Positions 51,961 through 60,807 of a stretch of 64,000 nucleotides of DNA are shown piece after piece. Below the pieces are notes generated by a model. That model saw only the letters and a program-made list of their open reading frames with translations, made no database searches and was not told the origin of the DNA. The stretch comes from JAAXIE01 sp965204245 (GTDB lineage: Bacteria; Chloroflexota; Dehalococcoidia; Lucifugimonadales; JAAXIE01), in contig CBDBED010000013.1 of assembly GCA_965204245.1 (NCBI GenBank), forward strand, positions 216,159-280,158. Direction: 5' to 3'. The position numbers were made by a program, and so were the translations under genes. Position 1 is the first letter of the stretch, and every line of letters starts with the position of its first letter.

Positions 51961-52212
51961 ATGCGTGAGGTCAAAGTAACTGAAGCCAAGTGGCGGTTGG
52001 CCGAACTCCTTAGGGATGTTGAAGATGGCGAGTCCATCGCGATTACGCGTGGTGGCGAGACTATTGCGCAACTGGTCCCTCCCGACAGGCAAAACCAGGC
52101 CGGAAATAGCGCGGCTGTGGACCGGTTCTTAGAGAGGCGGTCAAGGTGGCACCCTTTGAATATGTCGGTTGAGGAGATATTGGAGGCACGGCATAAGGGA
52201 CATCGCTTGTGA
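51961..52212 (+). CDS. Phd/YefM-type antitoxin
   Basis: This 83 aa protein has the Phd-fold N-terminus (VKVTEAKWRLAELLRDVEDGESIAITRGGETIAQLVPP) that binds DNA, then a flexible tail that should wrap the toxin. The stop overlaps the start of the PIN gene by 4 bp. The pair is a typical type II toxin-antitoxin module with operator binding by the complex. Confidence 0.9.
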   Translation: MREVKVTEAKWRLAELLRDVEDGESIAITRGGETIAQLVPPDRQNQAGNSAAVDRFLERRSRWHPLNMSVEEILEARHKGHRL

Positions 52213-52616
52213 GTCCCCTCGTTCTGGATGCATCAATCGCCGTCAGTTGGTTCTTGGACGATGAGTTTGACGCCCGCTCTCGCCACTTATTGGGGCGCTT
52301 ACGACAAGATGAGGGGATTGTGCCTCAACATTGGCATTATGAGATACGCAACGCGCTGCTAGTGGCCGAACGGCGTGGTCGCGCTACAATGAGCGAGACA
52401 GAGGAAAGACTGGACTCGCTCAATGAATTGCCGATCCGAACAGACCAACAGGCTGACCTCAAAGAGGCCTTACGTTTGGCGCGGGCGCATCGCCTGTCGT
52501 TCTATGACGCTTTGTACTTAGAACTAGCGAAAAGGAGTCTCGCACTATTAGCCACCCTAGACACAGAGCTCGCTCAAGCCGCTATCTCCGAAGGCCTTGA
52601 AGTCCCCACTGGATAG
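52209..52616 (+). CDS. vapC: PIN-domain toxin (VapC-like)
   Basis: This 135 aa PIN domain has VLDASIAVSWFLDDE at the start (first acidic site), YEIRNALL, the segment RLSFYDALYLELA (third acidic site) and LATLDTELAQAA. The acidic residues needed for RNA cleavage are present. It forms a type II module with the Phd-type gene overlapping it by 4 bp. Confidence 0.92.
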   Translation: MSPLVLDASIAVSWFLDDEFDARSRHLLGRLRQDEGIVPQHWHYEIRNALLVAERRGRATMSETEERLDSLNELPIRTDQQADLKEALRLARAHRLSFYDALYLELAKRSLALLATLDTELAQAAISEGLEVPTG

Positions 52617-52642
52617 GAAACTGCCTTCCGGTAGGCTTATCC

Positions 52643-53428
52643 CTATCGGATAAAGCGGTCCAATACCGCGGCCATCTCTACGGGCACGTCGACGTTGGGA
52701 GAGTGGCCGATGCCGTGGAACATGTGGAGGGAGCGGGTAGCTTCGGGTAGGGCTAGGTATTCGGCTAGGATTTGGTCGACTCCTACGGTGGTGTCCAAGT
52801 CTCCTCCTACGACCATGCACGGGACTCGGATTTCGCTGAGGCGGCTGCGCAGCTTCAATTGAGACATGGAGCGTCTGCCGCCTACGGCACGCTCTACGGG
52901 GTTGCGGGCTACGTCGGCCATGACGGCATCGGTGAAGGAGGGCGGGACGTGGGGACCGCGGGCTGAGGAGTCGCCTCTGGCGAAGGAACCGTCGGCATAG
53001 GACGCTCGGATTGCTTCCTCCCAGCCGGGGGCGAGGGTGCGGCCGTCGAGGGGGGCTGGGTTCAGTAGGACGAGCCTCTTGAGCCGGTACTGGTCGTTCA
53101 GGGCGTATTGGGTCACGGTGGCACCGCCCATGGAATGGCCGACCAAGGTGAAGTTGTTCAAGCCGAGGGCTTCCACGGCGTTGGCCAAGTCACGGGCGAA
53201 GCTCTCGACGGAGTAGTCTTCTTCTGAGGGGGTGCGGGCGGAGTCGCCTGCGCCCCTGTTGTTCAGGGCGATGATGCGGTAGGCGGTGGTGTCCATCTTT
53301 TCCATGGTGAGTTGCCAGAGGCGGGCGTTCATGGTGTAGCCGTGGATGAGGACCACGGTCTCGGGGCCATTGCCTTGGGAAAAGTATTGCAGGTCAACTT
53401 CACCGGCTCGAACCATGGCTGAGTCCAT
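52643..53428 (-). CDS. alpha/beta hydrolase
   Basis: This 261 aa alpha/beta fold has LIHGYTMNARLW (oxyanion His-Gly), the nucleophile elbow VGHSMGGATV, Asp in GGDLDTTVG, and His in HGIGHSPNVD, a complete triad. AAGGAGG lies about 7 bp before the ATG. It lies next to the first Rieske gene, so it may act on products of the same pathway. Confidence 0.92.
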   Translation of the reverse strand: MDSAMVRAGEVDLQYFSQGNGPETVVLIHGYTMNARLWQLTMEKMDTTAYRIIALNNRGAGDSARTPSEEDYSVESFARDLANAVEALGLNNFTLVGHSMGGATVTQYALNDQYRLKRLVLLNPAPLDGRTLAPGWEEAIRASYADGSFARGDSSARGPHVPPSFTDAVMADVARNPVERAVGGRRSMSQLKLRSRLSEIRVPCMVVGGDLDTTVGVDQILAEYLALPEATRSLHMFHGIGHSPNVDVPVEMAAVLDRFIR

Positions 53429-53474
53429 GTGAGTCCTCCTTCTGAATGTGTGGCTTATTGAGGCACGGTGGGTG

Positions 53475-54734
53475 CTAGTTTTGGCCGTTCATGAGTTCGG
53501 CCCAGTGCTGGTAGAAGTTGCGTTGGGTCATTTCGCTGAAGCGGTAGTCGCTTGTTGTGCCGCCAAGGGTGTCGTCGTGGCGCTCGTGACCCAAGCCCAT
53601 GGTGGTGTTGAGGGGGTAGCGGCAGGCGATGGGCCCGGCTGCGGTGCGGGTACACTCCTGCCAGTTATCCATGTCGTCCTGTTCGAAGGTTCCGGAGGGG
53701 CCGAACCCGCGGTTTCCGGCTAGGCGGAAGGCGTTTTTGACGCTGGCAGGGGCTGCTTTATCGACGTAGGTCCATGCCCAGACCTCGGTCTTGTCCGGGC
53801 CGCGAGGGTGCCAGACGCGCATGGTGCGGGATGTAACGCGGAGCATGGAGAAGGAGGGGAAGACGGTGGCTACGACGGGTTCAACGATGTCGAGGCGGGG
53901 GCCCAACCGCTCGCGCACCTCGGCGCGGATGGAGTCTTCGTAGGCGAGTATCTCGGGGACTGCGGGATCGATGGCTTCGCCGGAGCCAAAGCCGAGCATG
54001 CCGTGGCCATTGGGCATGGCTACCTGTCGGCCTTGGCCGATGGCTTTCCCGGACTGAGCTTGGCTGAAGCCCATCTGGATGGCGGATAGGTGGGTCCAGC
54101 CGACATGGTGACCGTCGCCGCAGAAGTTCTCTGCTGCGAGCTTCCAGTTGGTGGGAATGGTCCATTTGTAGACGCCGGGCAGGACTTCGGAGCCGCCTTC
54201 GCGGCGGTCAAAGAAGGTGTCGAGATACCAGGCCATTTCTCCCAAGTAGTCATGTAGAGGGGGAGCGGAGGCGCTGAAGGTGGCGAAGACGAGGCCTTTG
54301 TAGTTCTCGGTCCGGGTGACGGGGACAAGACCCCATCTTGAGGTATCGAGTTCGTCGTAGTAGGCCTCTTTGAGGCTGGGGACGGCGATGAGCCTGCCGT
54401 CGGCGGAATATGTCCAGCCGTGGTAGGCGCATACGAAGGCACTGGCGTTGCCGGAATCGGCCCGGCAGACGCGGTTGCCGCGGTGGCGGCAGACGTTGAG
54501 GAAGGCACATATACTGCCGTTGGGCTGGCGGGTAACGAGGACTGGGTCTTCGCCCATGTAAGTGGTGAAGAAATCGCCGGGGTTGGGGATTTGGGACTCG
54601 TGGCATAGGAAGAGCCAGCAGCGGGCGAAAATGCGTTCCAACTCCTGCTGGTAAATGACTGGGTCGGAGAAGATGTGGCGGGGCAAGAGGCCGCCTTGGA
54701 GATTGGCATTGCTGGCGAGCCCGGCGAGTTCCAT
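53475..54734 (-). CDS. Rieske ring-hydroxylating oxygenase, alpha subunit, copy 1
   Basis: This is a 419 aa oxygenase. The Rieske [2Fe-2S] site is CRHRGNRVC...CAYHGWTY (C-x-H, C-x-x-H). The mononuclear iron site is in NWKLAAENFCGDGHHVGWTH, with a later Asp. The C-terminal EQDDMDNW is typical of aromatic dioxygenases. ATG 54734 is chosen; the frame goes 39 codons further up but without homology. No beta subunit or reductase gene is adjacent. Confidence 0.94.
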   Translation of the reverse strand: MELAGLASNANLQGGLLPRHIFSDPVIYQQELERIFARCWLFLCHESQIPNPGDFFTTYMGEDPVLVTRQPNGSICAFLNVCRHRGNRVCRADSGNASAFVCAYHGWTYSADGRLIAVPSLKEAYYDELDTSRWGLVPVTRTENYKGLVFATFSASAPPLHDYLGEMAWYLDTFFDRREGGSEVLPGVYKWTIPTNWKLAAENFCGDGHHVGWTHLSAIQMGFSQAQSGKAIGQGRQVAMPNGHGMLGFGSGEAIDPAVPEILAYEDSIRAEVRERLGPRLDIVEPVVATVFPSFSMLRVTSRTMRVWHPRGPDKTEVWAWTYVDKAAPASVKNAFRLAGNRGFGPSGTFEQDDMDNWQECTRTAAGPIACRYPLNTTMGLGHERHDDTLGGTTSDYRFSEMTQRNFYQHWAELMNGQN

Positions 54735-54838
54735 GGGCCGACTATAGCACAATCGCGACAGGGGCTTGTCTGCCATAGCACTCGGCGCAGGCAGGGCATA
54801 GAATAGGTCGCAAGCTTGATGGTAAGGGACGGGACGGC

Positions 54839-55558
54839 ATGAGTGACTCACCAGCCAAGGCCTTGATATTTGACGTTTTCGGGACGGTAGTGGACTGGCG
54901 CAGCAGCATCATTGAGCAATGCCGGGTGTTCGGTGCGAGGAAGGGCATTTCGGCGGACTGGGACGCATTTGCGGATGCTTGGCGGGGCCGGTACCAGCCA
55001 TATATGAACAAGGTGCGCCATGGTGAGCTACCGTGGACGAACTTGGACGGGCTTCATCGCATGATGTTGCAGGATACGCTGGATGAGTTTGAGATCACGG
55101 GCTTGAGCGAGGATGAGAAGGTGGAGGTTACCGGGTTCTGGCATCGGCTGAGGCCTTGGCCCGATTCCGTGCCTGGGCTCTACCGATTGAAGAACCTGTT
55201 CATCATTGCGCCGATGTCCAATGGGAATGTGGCGATGATGACGAACATGGCCAAGTTTGCCGGGCTGCCTTGGGACTGTATCTTGGGGGCAGAGTTGGCG
55301 CGGCATTACAAGCCTGACCCGGAGAGCTACCTGACAGCGGTGCAGTTGCTGGGCATGCAGCCTCACGAGGTGGTGATGACGGCGGCGCACCAGAACGACC
55401 TGCTAGCTGCGCAGCAGGTGGGGCTGCGGTCGGCCTTCATACCACGGCCCATGGAGCGCGGGCCGGGGAAGACCCCGGACCCGACTCCTGATCCGTCATT
55501 CAACGTGGTGGCCACGGACTTCGTGGACTTGGCGGAGAAGATGAGGGCGTTGGCGTAG
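54839..55558 (+). CDS. haloacid dehalogenase type II (HAD superfamily)
   Basis: This 239 aa protein is of the L-2-haloacid dehalogenase type. The nucleophile motif is IFDVFGTVVDW, Ser is in SNGN, Lys in KPDPESYL, and the late acidic site in MTAAHQNDLLAAQQVGLRSAF. PRPMERGP is a family hallmark. It is divergent from Rieske copy 1 with 104 bp between, so a shared promoter region is likely. It could remove halogen from small acids, though phosphatase activity is possible. Confidence 0.9.
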   Translation: MSDSPAKALIFDVFGTVVDWRSSIIEQCRVFGARKGISADWDAFADAWRGRYQPYMNKVRHGELPWTNLDGLHRMMLQDTLDEFEITGLSEDEKVEVTGFWHRLRPWPDSVPGLYRLKNLFIIAPMSNGNVAMMTNMAKFAGLPWDCILGAELARHYKPDPESYLTAVQLLGMQPHEVVMTAAHQNDLLAAQQVGLRSAFIPRPMERGPGKTPDPTPDPSFNVVATDFVDLAEKMRALA

Positions 55559-55609
55559 GGCTTTGACCCCCATGCCGACCTTCCCCCATCTGAGGGGGAC
55601 GGGGTGCCC

Positions 55610-56881
55610 CTAGAGGTCTGCCCAGGTCTGAGCGTCCATCATCTGGGCCCAGCGGCCGTAATAGGTGCGGTGGCCCATCTCGCTGTAGCGGTAGTCGCTG
55701 ACACGCGCCATGAACTCCTCGTGGAAGTCCTCGTGGCCGACGCCCATCTCAATGTTGAGGGGAAGACGCTTGGAGACCACACCTCGGGCGCTGTTGGTGC
55801 ATTCCTGCCAGTTGTCCATGTCGTCCTGCTCGAAGGTGCCCGATGGGCTGAAGCCGCGGGCGACGGCCACGCGGTAGGCGTGCTTCTCTTCGGGTGTGGC
55901 GGCCTTGTCGACATAGCCCCAAGACCAGACCTCGATCTTGTCGGGGCCGCGTGGGTGCCAGACGCGGAAACTCTGGGAAGTGCTGCGCAGCAGGGAGAAG
56001 TTGGGGAATACGGTGCCGACTATCGGGGTTATGAGGTCGATGCGCGGGCCGAGGCGCTGGCGTACTTCCTCGCGGTGTTTTTCCTCGTAGCCGAGCAGGG
56101 CTGGCATGGGAGGGTCAGTGGGGTCGTTGGGGCCGAGGCAGCTAATGACGTGGCCGTTGCCTGGGGCAACCACTCGACCGCCGGTGTTGGACCTGCCGGC
56201 GTTGGTGGTCTGGCTCATGCCCACCTGCATGGCACCGAGATGGGTCCAAGCGACATGGTAGCCGTCGCCGCAGAAGTTGTCGGCTGCGAGTTTCCAGTTG
56301 CAGGGGACGACCCATTTGTGCATGCCGGGCATGGCCTCGGTGCCGCCTTCACGCCTGTCGAAGAAGGCGTCGAGGTACCAGGCCATCTCGCCAAGGTAGT
56401 CCTTGAGGGATGGGGCTGAGGGATCGAATGTGCCGAAGACAAGGCCTTTGTAGCTGTCGACTTGGGCGACGGGGGCGAGGCCCCATTTGGAGGTGTCGAG
56501 TTCATCGTAGTAGGCCTCCTTGAGGCTGGGGACGGCGATGAGCTTGCCGTCGGTGCCGTAGGTCCACCCATGGTAGGCGCAGACGAAGGCGGAAGTGTTG
56601 CCGGAGTCGGCGCGGCAGACGCGGTTGCCGCGGTGACGGCAGACGTTGAGGAAGGCGCCGATCTTGCCGTCGGCTTGGCGGGTGACGAGGATGGGGTCTT
56701 CGCCCATGTAGGTGGAGAAGAAGTCGCCGGGGTTGGGTATCTGGGATTCATGGCAGAGGAAGAGCCAGCAGCGGGCGAATATCTGCTCCTGCTCCTGCTG
56801 GTAGATGTCGGGGTCGATGAAGATGCTGCGGTCGACGAGGCCATTCTGAGCATCGACCAAGGTTGTGGCGTCCAACGACAT
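55610..56881 (-). CDS. Rieske ring-hydroxylating oxygenase, alpha subunit, copy 2
   Basis: This 423 aa oxygenase has the Rieske site CRHRGNRVC...CAYHGWTY and the iron site NWKLAADNFCGDGYHVAWTH. EQDDMDNWQECT and GHEDFHEEF follow near the end. It is highly similar to copy 1 and to the third, broken copy at 60808. An ideal -10 TATAAT box lies at 56928-56933 on the minus strand. Confidence 0.95.
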   Translation of the reverse strand: MSLDATTLVDAQNGLVDRSIFIDPDIYQQEQEQIFARCWLFLCHESQIPNPGDFFSTYMGEDPILVTRQADGKIGAFLNVCRHRGNRVCRADSGNTSAFVCAYHGWTYGTDGKLIAVPSLKEAYYDELDTSKWGLAPVAQVDSYKGLVFGTFDPSAPSLKDYLGEMAWYLDAFFDRREGGTEAMPGMHKWVVPCNWKLAADNFCGDGYHVAWTHLGAMQVGMSQTTNAGRSNTGGRVVAPGNGHVISCLGPNDPTDPPMPALLGYEEKHREEVRQRLGPRIDLITPIVGTVFPNFSLLRSTSQSFRVWHPRGPDKIEVWSWGYVDKAATPEEKHAYRVAVARGFSPSGTFEQDDMDNWQECTNSARGVVSKRLPLNIEMGVGHEDFHEEFMARVSDYRYSEMGHRTYYGRWAQMMDAQTWADL

Positions 56882-56927
56882 ACGGGACCTGCCTTATGTC
56901 AAAGTAGCTATGGTGCAACTGCACGGG

Positions 56928-56933
56928 ATTATA
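56928..56933 (-). promoter_or_regulatory. -10 box upstream of Rieske copy 2
   Basis: A perfect TATAAT on the minus strand lies about 47 bp before the ATG at 56881. The -35 is unclear. It is a plausible promoter for the oxygenase gene. Confidence 0.5.
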
Positions 56934-56990
56934 CACCTTTGGAGACGGGGAAGGCTCTGGGCCGTGTGAGCGTGTGTTGCGGGCAAAGAA

Positions 56991-57018
56991 GAGGCCCGGA
57001 GGGTTCACTCCGGGCCTC
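56991..57018 (-). terminator. terminator after the solute-binding protein gene
   Basis: A 10-bp perfect stem (GAGGCCCGGA/TCCGGGCCTC) with an 8-nt loop is followed on the minus strand by TTCTTT. It lies 27 bp after the stop of the gene ending at 57046, so it is a rho-independent terminator for that gene. Confidence 0.8.
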
Positions 57019-57045
57019 TCGTATTTGGCTTGGACTCAACGCTAC

Positions 57046-59019
57046 TTACTGGCGGTGAGGGACGGCCTCGTAGCTATTGAAGTCAACAACCGGTCCGGGC
57101 AAGACATCCCATGTGTCGATGCGCGGCCCGATGGGAAGGATCTGCGGCTCGGAGTACATGTTGATCAACATGGCGTTGTCGAACAGCCAACGGGACATGT
57201 CGGCTTGGGCCTTCCAGCGCTCCTCATCGTTATTGAGGCTGGTGGCATGGTCGATCATATCCTGGAAGTCGGGATGCTCGAAGCCGTAGTTGAAGCCGCT
57301 AGCCACGTCATAGAAAAGCTGCATGAGCCAGAGGGGCTCAATCTGCTGGCCCAAGCCGTGGCTGTAGAGGCCTTGGTAGTTGCGAACCACTAGGGTTGGG
57401 CGGAAGCTGCTGTAGGGCTCGTTGCGTTCTTTGCACTGCACGTTGATTTCGCGCCACATTACGCAAGCTGCCTGAGCACCGGGCTTACCCTGCGGGAACA
57501 GGTCGGGGTGGACCATGTCCACTTCGAAGCCATCGCCGTAGCCAGCCTCTTCCATTAGTTGCTTGGCCTTGGCAACGTCGTAGGGGTGGACCAGTTCGTC
57601 CAGTCCCTGCTGCTTGAAGCGTAGACCGTGACCGCCCCAGTTGCTGAGGTAGGATGGTGTGCCCTCACCGTAGCTGAGGTTATTGACCATCTTCTGACGG
57701 TCGATCGCGTAGTTGAGTGCTAGGCGCACTTTGAGGGCCTTCTGCCACTCCTCGGAGTTGACGTTACGGTCGCAGGGTATGAAGGCATGGGAGCAATCGA
57801 AGTAGCCGTCATCCAAGCGCGCCCTCACGTTGCCTTCTGCGTCGGATACGTGGTTGGGATCGGCTTCACCGGGTTGCCCGTCGTCGAGGTCATCGGGGCC
57901 AGTGTGAATCATGCCGAATATCTGGACGCGGTTGGTGATGGCGTCGGCAAACGGGATGAACTTGTGGTCGGGGTTGCCGTTGTCCTTGAGTTCGCGTATG
58001 CCTTCGAGGAGGAACTTGCCGGTGTCAATCTTCTCGGTCAGGAAGTTGGCAATACGAGTGGACTCCTCGGAGATGCCCTGCCAGTAGAGGGTGTCCCATT
58101 CGGGTGTGTGGCGCCAATGGTCCCTAACGCCACGCATCTCATAGAACTCGCCGGTGGCGAAGTCGATGATTTCCCAAGGCCCGGAGTACACAGGCATCTT
58201 GGTAGCTTCTTCTTCACCCAAGGCGTCGACATGGGCCTTGCTCTCCAGGGTGAGGACGGAGCCAGCAGGCTGCTTGGTGTACCAAAAGACCTCAAAGCTT
58301 TCGGACGGGCGCTTCAGTTGGACAGTGAGGTCGTCGACCTTGGTGAGTTCGCACTCGGCGCATTTGTAGGCCCGGAGCATACCGGCGCGAATGGCGTGGC
58401 GGGATGCGTCGGCGGTGACCAAGTCGACGTTGAATATGAAGTCGTCAGCGTTCCACGTACCCCAATCGTCGCCCACACCTTCTTTGGCAGTGAACTCGGT
58501 GTGCCACTTGACATCAGGTTCGAGGTTAAAGGTGTAGGTGACGCCCCCTTCAGCGTTGGACTCCACGTTCCAGTCCCTGACCAAGCGGCCGACGGTCTGG
58601 CCGTCGAGGTTGTTCTGGAACATACTCTCGCCGACGGTGGTCATCAGGAAACGGAGAGTAGCGTAGGTGGCGTCGCGGTTGTTAAAGACGGCGGGGCCGA
58701 CCTCGCTCATGGCTACATTCAGGGTGCCCTGGGGCTCCATCATGGCAGGTGCCGGAGCCGGAGCGGGGGCGGCAGCCGGGGTTGCGGCTGGGGCCGCTGC
58801 GGGTGCAGCCGGAGCAGCGGTTGCTGCCGGGGCAGCAGGAGCCACGGCGGCGGTAGTGGCCGCGGGGGCAGCAGGTGCTGCGGTCGCTGCCGGAGCAGCG
58901 GGCTCAGCAGGCGCTGGGGCTGGTGCCTCGGTTGCTTCCTCGCCGCAGGCGACAATTATCGCTAGAAGGACTGCTATAAGGCCTACGGCAAGGTATCGGA
59001 AGCGTGCTTTAGCTTGCAT
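57046..59019 (-). CDS. ABC transporter substrate-binding lipoprotein, family 5
   Basis: This 657 aa protein has a lipoprotein signal (LIAVLLAIIVAC, lipobox Cys) followed by an Ala/Pro-rich linker to about residue 90. The large family-5 (peptide/opine/nickel) binding domain then follows. Stretches such as YTFNLEPDVKWH, LALNYAIDRQKMVN and AKQLMEEAGYGDGF are typical. The permease and ATPase genes are not next to it. ATG 59019 is chosen as the signal peptide start. A -35 TTGACA promoter candidate lies at 59109-59137. Confidence 0.9.
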   Translation of the reverse strand: MQAKARFRYLAVGLIAVLLAIIVACGEEATEAPAPAPAEPAAPAATAAPAAPAATTAAVAPAAPAATAAPAAPAAAPAATPAAAPAPAPAPAMMEPQGTLNVAMSEVGPAVFNNRDATYATLRFLMTTVGESMFQNNLDGQTVGRLVRDWNVESNAEGGVTYTFNLEPDVKWHTEFTAKEGVGDDWGTWNADDFIFNVDLVTADASRHAIRAGMLRAYKCAECELTKVDDLTVQLKRPSESFEVFWYTKQPAGSVLTLESKAHVDALGEEEATKMPVYSGPWEIIDFATGEFYEMRGVRDHWRHTPEWDTLYWQGISEESTRIANFLTEKIDTGKFLLEGIRELKDNGNPDHKFIPFADAITNRVQIFGMIHTGPDDLDDGQPGEADPNHVSDAEGNVRARLDDGYFDCSHAFIPCDRNVNSEEWQKALKVRLALNYAIDRQKMVNNLSYGEGTPSYLSNWGGHGLRFKQQGLDELVHPYDVAKAKQLMEEAGYGDGFEVDMVHPDLFPQGKPGAQAACVMWREINVQCKERNEPYSSFRPTLVVRNYQGLYSHGLGQQIEPLWLMQLFYDVASGFNYGFEHPDFQDMIDHATSLNNDEERWKAQADMSRWLFDNAMLINMYSEPQILPIGPRIDTWDVLPGPVVDFNSYEAVPHRQ

Positions 59020-59108
59020 TACCCACCCTCTCTTTCTGAAGTTGGACTGACCCGCCTCCATTCCCTGTCGCCCGCGGCAATTGGGCGGCCTAGGGCGAGG
59101 TTCGGCGT

Positions 59109-59137
59109 AAAGTAGCATCGGCCTTGGGGGTTGTCAA
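59109..59137 (-). promoter_or_regulatory. candidate promoter of the solute-binding protein gene
   Basis: On the minus strand, TTGACA (59132-59137) is followed after a 17-nt spacer by TACTTT (59109-59114). The -35 is perfect, the -10 weak. The leader to the ATG is about 90 nt. Confidence 0.45.
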
Positions 59138-59217
59138 TCCTGTCTGGCTATAGGCTAGCAGTGAGGCTAGTATGGTTGTAGACATGGAATTCGGAATGTT
59201 CCAAGGGAGGTTATGCC

Positions 59218-59553
59218 ATGGGTTTCACTAGGCTGTATACGGGTGATGACGGGGAGTCGCATATTGAAGAGCTGGACTTGGCGGCGCATCCTGAACTGAC
59301 AACGCTGCATGAGGCAACGGGCGTATGGTTCACTGAATGGCCTGCGGGGCGATTCAGCGACTGGCATGTGGGGCCGAGGCGGCAGTATGTAATCACGCTG
59401 TCGGGTGAGGGGGAGATTGGGCTTGGTGATGGGTCGGTGCACCGGTTTGGGCCGGGGCATGTGAATCTGGTGGAGGATTTGGCGGGGCGTGGACACACCA
59501 CTCGGGTGGTGGGTGACACGCCGAGGGTGACGGTCACGATTCCGCTGGAATAA
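59218..59553 (+). CDS. small cupin-domain protein
   Basis: This 111 aa single cupin barrel shows FSDWHVGPRRQYVITLSGEGEIGLGDGS (cupin motif 1 with a His) and FGPGHVNLVEDLAGRGHTTRVVGD (motif 2 with His). A metal site is plausible. GGGAGG lies 7 bp before the ATG. The role is unknown; it may help in the neighbouring ring-oxidation steps. Confidence 0.85.
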   Translation: MGFTRLYTGDDGESHIEELDLAAHPELTTLHEATGVWFTEWPAGRFSDWHVGPRRQYVITLSGEGEIGLGDGSVHRFGPGHVNLVEDLAGRGHTTRVVGDTPRVTVTIPLE

Positions 59554-59564
59554 AAGGGCGTCGA

Positions 59565-60575
59565 TTAGAGTTCTTGACGCATCCGGCGGGCTACCTCTAC
59601 CAGTAGTTCGCACTTGGCTTGGGCCGACTCTCGGCTGACGGTCATCAGTCCGCAGTCGGGTGCGATGAGAAGGTTGGCAGCGGGTACTTGGCGCGCGGCA
59701 CTCCGCACTCTCGTCACTACGTCGTCCACTTGCTCGAGGGGCCCGTCACCGGGGTCGACACATCCGAACATTACGAGCCGGTCCCGGCATTGGGCGAGGA
59801 CTCGCGGGTCGTAGTTGCTGCGGGCGAACTCGACGGAAAAGCCTCCGATGCTGGTCTGCATCAGCATGGGCAATAGATTGTCGTAGAGGTATTCGTGCTG
59901 CTTGGGCCCAGTGCCGGGATAGCCGTAGCACAGGTGGACGATGGTGGGTATGGTTACGCCTTCCAAACAACGATCCAAGGCTTGGAGGCCGTAGTCGCTA
60001 ACTTTTTCGTGATAGCGGGTCATGGCAGGTTCGTCTATCTGGACGACGTCGCACCCTGCGGCCTGTAGTTCCAAGAGTTCCGCGTTCAAGGCGGAGGCTA
60101 CATCCATGGCCAATGCCTGTTCATTGCCGTAGGCTTCGTCGTAGGTGGTGTCCACCACGGTCATCGGACCTGGGACAGCCATTTTTACGGGCCGGCTGGC
60201 GCATGATTTAGCGAACTTAAGGTCGTTGACTACGGCGGCTTGGCGCCGTTTCACTTGACCAGTCACGGTTGGGACGGGTCTTTCGACTCCTGAACGACGG
60301 CGGATGCTCTTGGGGCGCTGCTGTTGGAGGTCGATGCCGTCCCAAGCGGCGAGGATGTGGTTGATGAACTGGGTGCGCCGCTGCTCGCCGTCGGTGATGA
60401 GGTCAAGACCTGCCTGCTCCTGCTGGCCGATTACCAATGTGGTAGCGTCGTCTTGGGCTCGGTGGAGGATGTCTTCGCGCAACTCGAATGCCACGCTGGT
60501 ACCCTCGGAGCGTGCGAGCCAAGGAGGCCGAGGGAAGCTTCCGACAGTGGTAGTGGCGATGGATGGAAGGTCCAT
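59565..60575 (-). CDS. MetE C-terminal-type methyltransferase-like enzyme (intact)
   Basis: This 336 aa enzyme of the cobalamin-independent methionine synthase C-terminal family lacks the N-terminal MetE half. It has TTTVGSFPRP at the start, the zinc ligands VHLCYGYPG (His, Cys), Glu in FSVEFARSN, and Cys in APDCGLM. ATG 60575 (MDLPSIATTTVGSF) is preferred over the frame start 23 codons upstream. The substrate may be a thiol other than homocysteine. It relates to the broken gene at 41008. Confidence 0.88.
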   Translation of the reverse strand: MDLPSIATTTVGSFPRPPWLARSEGTSVAFELREDILHRAQDDATTLVIGQQEQAGLDLITDGEQRRTQFINHILAAWDGIDLQQQRPKSIRRRSGVERPVPTVTGQVKRRQAAVVNDLKFAKSCASRPVKMAVPGPMTVVDTTYDEAYGNEQALAMDVASALNAELLELQAAGCDVVQIDEPAMTRYHEKVSDYGLQALDRCLEGVTIPTIVHLCYGYPGTGPKQHEYLYDNLLPMLMQTSIGGFSVEFARSNYDPRVLAQCRDRLVMFGCVDPGDGPLEQVDDVVTRVRSAARQVPAANLLIAPDCGLMTVSRESAQAKCELLVEVARRMRQEL

Positions 60576-60682
60576 GGGCGGGCCTCCAGTGGAGGTTGGT
60601 TGGAGGAGTCGAGGCAAAGTAGCACTGGGCGATTGGGTAGTCAATATGGGCGGTCGTAAAGTGAGGTGATAAGGGCCAACAA

Positions 60683-60711
60683 TTGACCCTGATTGATGCC
60701 TATGCTATAAG
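60683..60711 (+). promoter_or_regulatory. candidate promoter of Rieske copy 3
   Basis: TTGACC (60683-60688), an exact 17-nt spacer and TATAAG (60706-60711) make a good sigma-70-type promoter about 97 bp before the ATG at 60808. It points into the third oxygenase gene, divergent from the MetE-like gene. Confidence 0.6.
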
Positions 60712-60807
60712 CGGCCAGTGAAGAAGGGTCTTTTTCGACTGTATTGGCTTGGGTTTGTTGACTGAATCGGACTGTGGGTAGTGGTTAGTTACGAGTGGAG
60801 GTGGGTC

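Noticed and set aside
57787..58965. 392-codon plus-strand frame opposite the solute-binding protein
   Set aside because: Shadow frame; Gly/Ser/Cys/Arg repeats mirror the Ala/Pro linker of the real gene.
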